A stretch of DNA of 64,000 bases from assembly GCA_963580455.1 (NCBI GenBank), contig OY756970.1, positions 13,950,001-14,014,000 of the forward strand. The letters are read 5' to 3'. Positions 57,996 through 64,000 of this stretch are shown piece by piece (within the stretch, counting starts at the first letter, position 1; the number at the start of each line of letters is the position of its first letter). The notes below the pieces were generated by a model. It searched no databases. It worked only from the letters and a program-made list of their open reading frames with translations, and was not told the DNA's origin. The stretch is from Euonymus europaeus. Its lineage: Eukaryota > Streptophyta > Magnoliopsida > Celastrales > Celastraceae. The position numbers and the translations under genes were made by a program.

Positions 57996-59837
57996 TTAAG
58001 AAACAGATGGTACATCAGAGAGTATAACATGAGCTAATGATGGAGGATATTCCTCGACAAGGTAAACAGCCACAGGTTGCATTAGAGCAAGCCTGGCAAG
58101 TTCATGGGCTGCCTTATTGGCATCCCTTCGAACATGATCAACAGAGACACGATTAAAAAGGGAGCGCAGTTCTCTAGCATCTTCAATAAAAGCTCCCCCG
58201 GCAATAAAACATGGCTGAGAAGAATTGATATGAGACACAACAATGGAAGAGTCACTTTCGATAGCCACCTTCTGAAACCCAAAATCCAGCGCAGATTCCA
58301 TAGCCAAAGCCAAGGCCTCAGCTTCCGCTTGAACCACATCAGATGTCGACAGTCCTTGCTTCATTACTGAGCCCAGCACATCACTTGTACTATCTCTAAA
58401 AATGACTCCAAGTCCCACACAACCACTCACAACCGCTGCATCACAATTGACCTTCACAACATCCTCAACCGGAGCACACCACCGAACATTCAAAGCTTGT
58501 ATAGCTTCACTCTCCCTACGGCACTCCATGCAATTAGCCAGGACTCCCTTAACTATGGCTGTAGGTAATCCACATATCCCATCAAAGTGTACACGATTAC
58601 GATTGTGCCAGATCAGCCATAAACCTATAACAACTCGCTCCATGGTTGCCACATCAACTTGCAATGTCAACCCTGTAATCCACTCACTGAATTTGTCCCC
58701 AGGTTCCACACTACACACCGATGCCACACCCAGCATTTGCCATACCTGCACAGATAATGAACAATCAATTATGTGAGTGTTGGTCTCCATTGCTTCCAAA
58801 CAAACCTCACACATGAGCGGAACCATGATCTGTCGCTTAATCAAATTCTCCAGAGTGGGTAGTGACTCCGTACAAGCTCGCCATATGAAATGCTTAGCTT
58901 TGGGAAGAACCTGTATTTTCCAAATATAATTCCAAATACTACAATCCCCACCACCAGCAACACTCTCAATATCAGTCTCTTCTCTAGACATATCACAAGC
59001 TATGCGATATCCACTTTTGACCGTAAAAATTCCATTTTGGGCCCCCTGCCATATCCATTTATCCCCCCTATGGACTCTACTGAGCGGTATAGATAGAATC
59101 TGCTGCTGCACCCTCTCACTAAAAGCAGAGGAAATTAGATCAGATCGCCAACATCGTCTCCCTTCATCAATCAGATCAGCTACCTTACACATACCTGGTA
59201 GAACCCCTCCAGGATTCGGGATTAACCCAGTCGGCATCCATTTGTCATGAAACACAGAAATGGATCGGCCATCCCCCACTCGCCAATAGCACCCATGCCA
59301 TAAAATCTCTCTTCCTTCCAGTAGACTAGACCATAAGAAAGATGGCCTAGTCCCTTTCATAGCATTCTGGAAGGAAGAATTGTAGAAATACTTCCCCCTC
59401 AAAACACGAGCAACTAAGCTTTGAGGATCTTGGCAGATCCTCCATCCTTGTTTTGCAAGGAGAGCAAGATTGAAATTATTTATATCGCGAAAGCCCAGAC
59501 CTCCCATTGATTTCGGTTGGCACATCCTTTTCCAACTGACCCAATTCACAGAATTGCAATCATTTCTTCCCCACCAAAATCGTCGAACCAAGGAGGTTAT
59601 TCTATTGCAAAGCGCTTGAGGAAGCCGAAAACAACTCATCATGTAGGTCGGAATAGCTTGGATCACCGACTTTATCAAAACATCTTTGCCGGCCCTCGAT
59701 AAACACTTAGAGCTCCAGCTATTGATACGTTTCTTTACTCTATCAAGAATCTCATCAAAGAAACCCCTTTTCGACCTCCCACACATGATCGGGACTCCCA
59801 AATACTTATCCATCCCAATAAATGAAGAAATACCCAA
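57996..59837 (-). pseudogene. LINE ORF2, C-terminal part with zf-RVT and RNase H
   Basis: 613 codons in the same frame as the RT part. KYLGVPIMCGRSKRGFF begins the RT thumb. The zinc-binding zf-RVT region holds WKIQVLPKAKHFIWRAC and CEVCLEAMET. RNase H reads VKVNCDAAV, EAEALALAMESAL, AIESDSSIVV and VRRDANKAAHELAR. The stop TAA is at 57996-57998. The annotated start is not a true start. Confidence 0.92.
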
Positions 59838-62045
59838 CTACTGTTTGGTATGTCGCCGCATGCTCCGTGGGGTGTTAGCACTAAAAAAATTTGATGATTT
59901 TTGTAAATTTACCCGCTGCCTCGACGCTCTCTCATATAGCGTGAGAATCCTCCGGAGGCGATAACACTCTTCAAGAGTTGCCCTTCCAAAAACGAGGCTA
60001 TCATCGGCAAACAGAAGATGTGAAACACGAGGGCTGTGACGACTCACTGACACACCATATGAATCCCCTCCCCTTTTCAATAAATGAGACAACCCCTCCG
60101 CACATAATAAAAACAAGTAAGGGGAAAGGGGATCACCCTGCCTTAACCCGCGGCCAGGAAGAATATGGCCTTCAGCCGAACCATTCACCATCACTGAGTA
60201 ACTCACTGACTTCACCCCATTCATAACCAGCCGAACCCACCTCTCAGAAAAACCTAAAGCCATCATTACTTGTTCTAAGAAACACCACTCCACTCGATCG
60301 TAGGCTTTCATCATGTCAAGCTTGATAGCCATATGTCCCACTTTCCCAACCTTCTTATTTTTCAAATAGTGCAAAGTTTCATGTGCAATCATGACATTAT
60401 CAAAAATTTGACGCCCAGGCACAAAAGCACTCTGGTTCTCAGAAATAACCAAAGGCAAAACCACTCGCATTCTGTTCGCCAACACCTTTGATATCAGCTT
60501 ATAACTAACATTGCACAAACTGATCGGCCTATATTCAGAGATCTTTGATGGGGCTCTCACTTTTGGAATCAGCACAATAAATGTTTTATTAAGGCTTGAT
60601 AAATCGCCTCCATGATTTAAATAGTGCAGCAATGCAGCTTTAACCTTAGCACCGATCACATGCCAATATGATTTATAAAAACATGCAAACATCCCATCCG
60701 GTCCCAGGGCCTTCGACGGATTCATCTCACTTAGAGCTTTATCAATCTCCTCCGCACAAAAAGGAGCCAAAAGTCTTTCATTCATCCCTTCAGTAACCCA
60801 CTTCTCCATATCCTCTAGGATCTCACCTACATTATTCGAACCTTCTGAAGAAAAAAGGTCCGAGTAAAACTTCAAAACACAGTCACGGATCGCCCTACTT
60901 CCTTCATGTGGAATCCCTTCCGGGTCAACAATCCTAGAAATGAAATTTTTTTTCTGTCTATGCGATGCTGCCAAGTGAAAGAATTTAGTGTTTCTATCCC
61001 CTTCAGAAAGCCACAATTGTTTCGACCTTTGCCGCCACATAATTTCCTCATGCTTTAATAATTCAGAGATCCCTCGTTGAATGACCTCCACATCACCCTG
61101 AGCCCCATTCTGCCAACTTAATTGAAGCTGCTGATATCTATTATCCAATTCCCTACTAATATTCCCAACAACCACAGAGTTCCATCTTTCCAGGGCCCAC
61201 GCACAATGAGTGAGCTTCAAGGTCAAGGACTGCAAATCGGCCTCCATACTCGAACCCCATGCCTCCTTGATTACCCCTTCACAATCCTCTCTCTTAACCC
61301 AAAATTCCTCAAATCGAAAGCGGCGTTGAGTGCGACCATTAGTACCATTTGCCTCCAAGCGAAGCCACAACATCGCATGATCAGATGACGCACTAGGAAT
61401 CACCATTGTTGAAGCCAAAGGGAAGCAAGATAACCACCTCCCATTAGCCATCACTCTATCCAATTTTTCCTTAATCATCCCATAACCAAGGGCCCTCCTT
61501 TGCCACGTAAAAAACTCACCCTCATAGGGGACCTCGTGAAGCCCACACTCTTCAATACATTTCTGAAAATTCTCAACCTGCCAATCCGGCCGCCTAACCC
61601 CGCCAAGCTTCTCAGATTGATTAAGAATCTCATTGAAATCACCCAAACAAATCCATGGCAGCTGATCCACCCTTTGTAAATTGCGTAACAAATCCCAAGT
61701 CTCAACCCGGCGGTGGGACTGAGGCTGACCATAAATCCCAGACAACCTCCACACACCACAACGATCAACTACTTTTGCATCAACATGACTCGAGGAGAAA
61801 GAAATTATTTGGACATCTAACTCCTTCTTCCAGCAGAGCATCAAACCACCAGTTCTACCCTCACTTCTCACCACAAAAACATGCGCAAAACCCAAAGACT
61901 TTTTCATCAAATTAACCTCACCATGACCAAGCTTCGTCTCAGAAATAAACACCACAGAGGGATCTTTGCGACGGATAAACTGCCTCAACTCCTGAACTGT
62001 CGAGGGATTCCCCAACCCGCGACAGTTCCAAGCTAGGAGATTCAT
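59838..62045 (-). pseudogene. LINE ORF2, endonuclease-reverse transcriptase part
   Basis: 735 codons. APE-like endonuclease: LLAWNCRGLGN at the start, FISETK, GDFNEI and SDHAMLWL. Reverse transcriptase: KALGPDG, EYRPISLCN, KLDMMKAYDRVEW, GLRQGDPLSPYLF and the active site FADD in SHLLFADDSLVFG. It ends in a TAG (59838-59840) preceded by CAG; the next codon continues the same protein, so this is one nonsense change. Confidence 0.93.
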
Positions 62046-63363
62046 AATGACCAGCGGGGTTGCTCCGCAACCACCGCCGATCCACTTTTCTCAGTTTCCA
62101 CGCCTTCAGCCCTGAACTCGCCATCTTCCTCTACAATGGTAGAGCTTTGCATGCACAATCTCTTGCTCTCCCTCCTTGGCAATTCTTCCTCATCATCACA
62201 ATTTTTCCTTTTGCCTACAGGACCCTCTCCCTGATCCTCTAGGGTCACATCCCCTGTTTGGCCCCCTCCGACAGCCCTAGCAAGTTTCTTCCATGAACGC
62301 TTCCCCGGTGCAGACCCTCCCTCGGAGACCAGCAGATCAACCTCCATCGCCTGTTCTTCAGATTGCTCAAACATGTTCTGTTGTATAGTATTATTAGGCT
62401 CAAATGCAGCAGGTTTAGAAACCATCACACCTGACCCAGTGGCTCTTCCAGAGTCATCGGTAGACAAGGACGTCTCAGTAGGGCCAGCTGGTATTCCCTT
62501 ATCTTGAGCCGTGTTGGGACCAGAATCGCGCTCCGATCCTGGCCTTTTTGTACCCTCTCTTGAACCAGAAGTGGTCCCCTTCCTCGACTGAGCAGAATGC
62601 GCAAAATCCCTGGTCTTAGTACGCACAAATTTCGCCCGTAGCCAGGAACCATACTCCCTCCTCACCTCCCTCATTTCCCTTCGCTGCCTAACAACTTCCA
62701 AGCAGTCACTCTCAGCATGATCCAACCTTCCACAACAATAACAAAAATCACCTAAACGCTCATAGACAAAAGGAATCCACATATCCCTTTTTCCCCCAAG
62801 TGAAATCATCTTACCCCTTTGTAGAGGTTTCTTCGTGTCCACCCACACCCTAACCCTTAAAAATTTCCCTATTGCTGCCCCATTCACCACCTTATCCACC
62901 ATAACCACCTCCCCAATAGAAGCCCCAATCTGTCTCCCCACTTGTTCAGTCATGGCACCCAGAGGCAAGTCATGAAACTGGACCCAGAAAATAGCTTTGT
63001 GGAGATCAATTTTTGAGAGTTGCTCCTCAGCATCCACTTCATGGAGTAACACTAAGTGGTTATCAAAATTCCATGGACCATTAAGCAGTACCCAATCTCG
63101 CTCATCCCTCCCCCAAACTGAAATAGGAACAGATTAGCACCCACATCTCGAGCCTCGACCCCTTTCTTCGATCTCCACACACCGAGCATCGCTGATTTGA
63201 ACCCCTCCGGACTGAAGCTTTTATTAGACAGAACACTCGCCAGCAAACAGTTCTGAAAAGAGGGAGCTATCGTCGAAAGAGCCGATGGAGATAGCACCAC
63301 TCTACTCTCCTCTTCCGTCGTTAAGCGAAAACGTGACCATAAAGCTGTAAGATCTTCCGCCAT
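62042..63363 (-). pseudogene. LINE ORF1 (DUF4283-like plus CCHC zinc knuckle), frameshifted
   Basis: Starts at the ATG at 63363 (MAEDLTALWSRF). After about 85 codons the frame is lost in a run of five G (plus-strand C 63110-63114); one more G would restore the family sequence FGGRDERDW. The second part (from 63052 down) has the DUF4283 end, VWVDTKKPLQRGKMI, and the knuckle CYCCGRLDHAESDC (about 115 residues into that frame). A Ser/Gly/Glu-rich tail and a basic KRKN/RESKR segment follow. It acts as the nucleic-acid-binding partner of ORF2 in such LINEs. Confidence 0.88.
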
Positions 63364-63694
63364 TACACACAGACTCACACTCCTGTAAAACTGAATAACT
63401 CTCCTAGAGGGAAACCCTAGAGGAGGAGAAAATCTCGCCCGAGGACGAGAGAAAGCGGCTACACGAGTAAGACTCGAGAGCTAGCCGAGAAAAGCGTGAC
63501 TTTTAATAGTCTATTTTTTAACTAAAAAAATTGTAGTTTTTGTAACCGGGTTACTCGGTTAACATGAAACCGATAACCCGAAATTTTAATGCCGGGCTAT
63601 CGAACCGGGTTTATGTCTATAAAAAATAACCGGGTCGGGTCAAACCTGGATCGATAGTCCGGAACCCGGCCCGGTGTGCAGGCCTAACACTGAC

Positions 63695-64000
63695 ATATAT
63701 ATATATATATTTATATATATATATATAAAGGAATTCTCTTATAAGTTATAAGGACCTAAAATAATGACTTAAAATAAAGACCTAAGTTTTTGGAGTACAA
63801 AACATTTTTTAAAAAACTTGAAAAAATTATGAAAAAATTATGTTTATGTTTGATCGGTTTTTCGAATCTAATGATATATTTTTTGTTTTAAAAAAAAATC
63901 AAATGATATCCGAAAAGTGGATGAAATGTTTTGTGTTCTATATTTTTTTTTGTTTCAACCACTTTTCGGGTAGCATTTGATTTTTGTTTGAATTAAAAAA
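63695..64000. other. AT-rich flank with a foldback
   Basis: An (AT)n tract at 63696-63727, then AT-rich sequence. Positions 63896-63920 and 63959-63983 form an inverted repeat (23 of 25 paired). No gene seen before the window ends. Confidence 0.7.

Larger units (their letters stand above)
57967..63488 (-). mobile_element. Full-length plant L1-type LINE
   Basis: A 5.5-kb minus-strand element with a perfect 16-bp target duplication, a poly(A) tail (T-run to 57974) and about 125 bp of 5-prime leader. It has ORF1 (zinc-knuckle RNA-binding protein) and ORF2 (endonuclease-RT-RNase H). ORF1 and ORF2 overlap in ATGA at 62042-62045. It carries one frameshift in ORF1 and one TAG in ORF2, so this copy is probably inactive. 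Confidence 0.94.
57201..63686. mobile_element. Non-autonomous hAT element, host of a LINE insertion
   Basis: The left end TAGGGGTGCACA (57201) pairs with the right end TGTGCAGGCCTA (ending 63686). Flanks ACATTGAC (57193-57200) and ACACTGAC (63687-63694) make an 8-bp target duplication with one change. Subterminal regions are rich in CGGGT/ACCCG, as in hAT MITEs. Without the LINE the element is about 0.95 kb and has no transposase. Confidence 0.85.

Overview
This is a window of a eudicot plant nuclear genome: spliced GT-AG genes, AT-rich spacers, plant-type LTR retrotransposons, an L1-type LINE with a plant RNase H tail, hAT and Mutator-like transposons, and a Tourist-type MITE. I do not name a species. 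Only two host genes are convincing: a chloroplast RelA/SpoT homologue (RSH2/RSH3 type, minus strand, six coding exons, 727 aa) at 14149-18276, and the tRNA exportin PAUSED/exportin-T (plus strand, thirteen coding exons, 989 aa) at 48049-56292. Both can be spliced end to end in frame from the sequence.

Layout. 1-12625: an Athila-type Ty3/gypsy element (51-11919, minus orientation, 5-bp target duplication CCCGA) with an intact 1754-codon gag-pol and an additional 370-codon ORF. It sits inside an older LTR fragment whose right end, at 12625, interrupts a LINE-derived RNase H remnant (12626-13050). 13050-18640: a decayed second LINE scrap, then the RSH gene. 18640-25850: a long gene-poor, AT-rich stretch with a gypsy gag/protease fossil and LTR-like sequence. 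25857-30735: two divergent, convergently oriented Mutator-like transposase genes, each with an OTU-type cysteine-protease domain at its C terminus. 30750-36530: a decayed gypsy integrase fragment split by a young Ty1/copia element (31110-36074, target duplication GTATG). 37406-45565: a LINE fossil and a 5.4-kb hAT transposon that has lost its right end; the hAT lies between two 1056-bp direct copies of its own left flank. 45715-46871: a 170-bp tandem duplication, one copy of which received a Tourist-like MITE. 48049-56292: PAUSED. 57201-63686: a non-autonomous hAT element (8-bp target duplication) into which a full-length LINE (57967-63488, 16-bp target duplication) inserted.

Function. The two host genes are unrelated: plastid (p)ppGpp metabolism and nuclear tRNA export. 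The rest is layered transposon history. LTR comparison gives about 1% divergence for both Athila and copia, so both inserted recently. The copia element and the LINE already carry stops or frameshifts, whereas Athila gag-pol is open. The observations I would look at first are the truncated hAT joined to a 1-kb copy of its own flank, the pair of transposase-OTU genes (one with a single in-frame TAG at the domain junction), the CCTAGGCG palindrome cassettes shared by the Athila LTR and its internal region, and the copia lesions that all fit deamination of methylated cytosine. No RNA gene or CRISPR array was seen.
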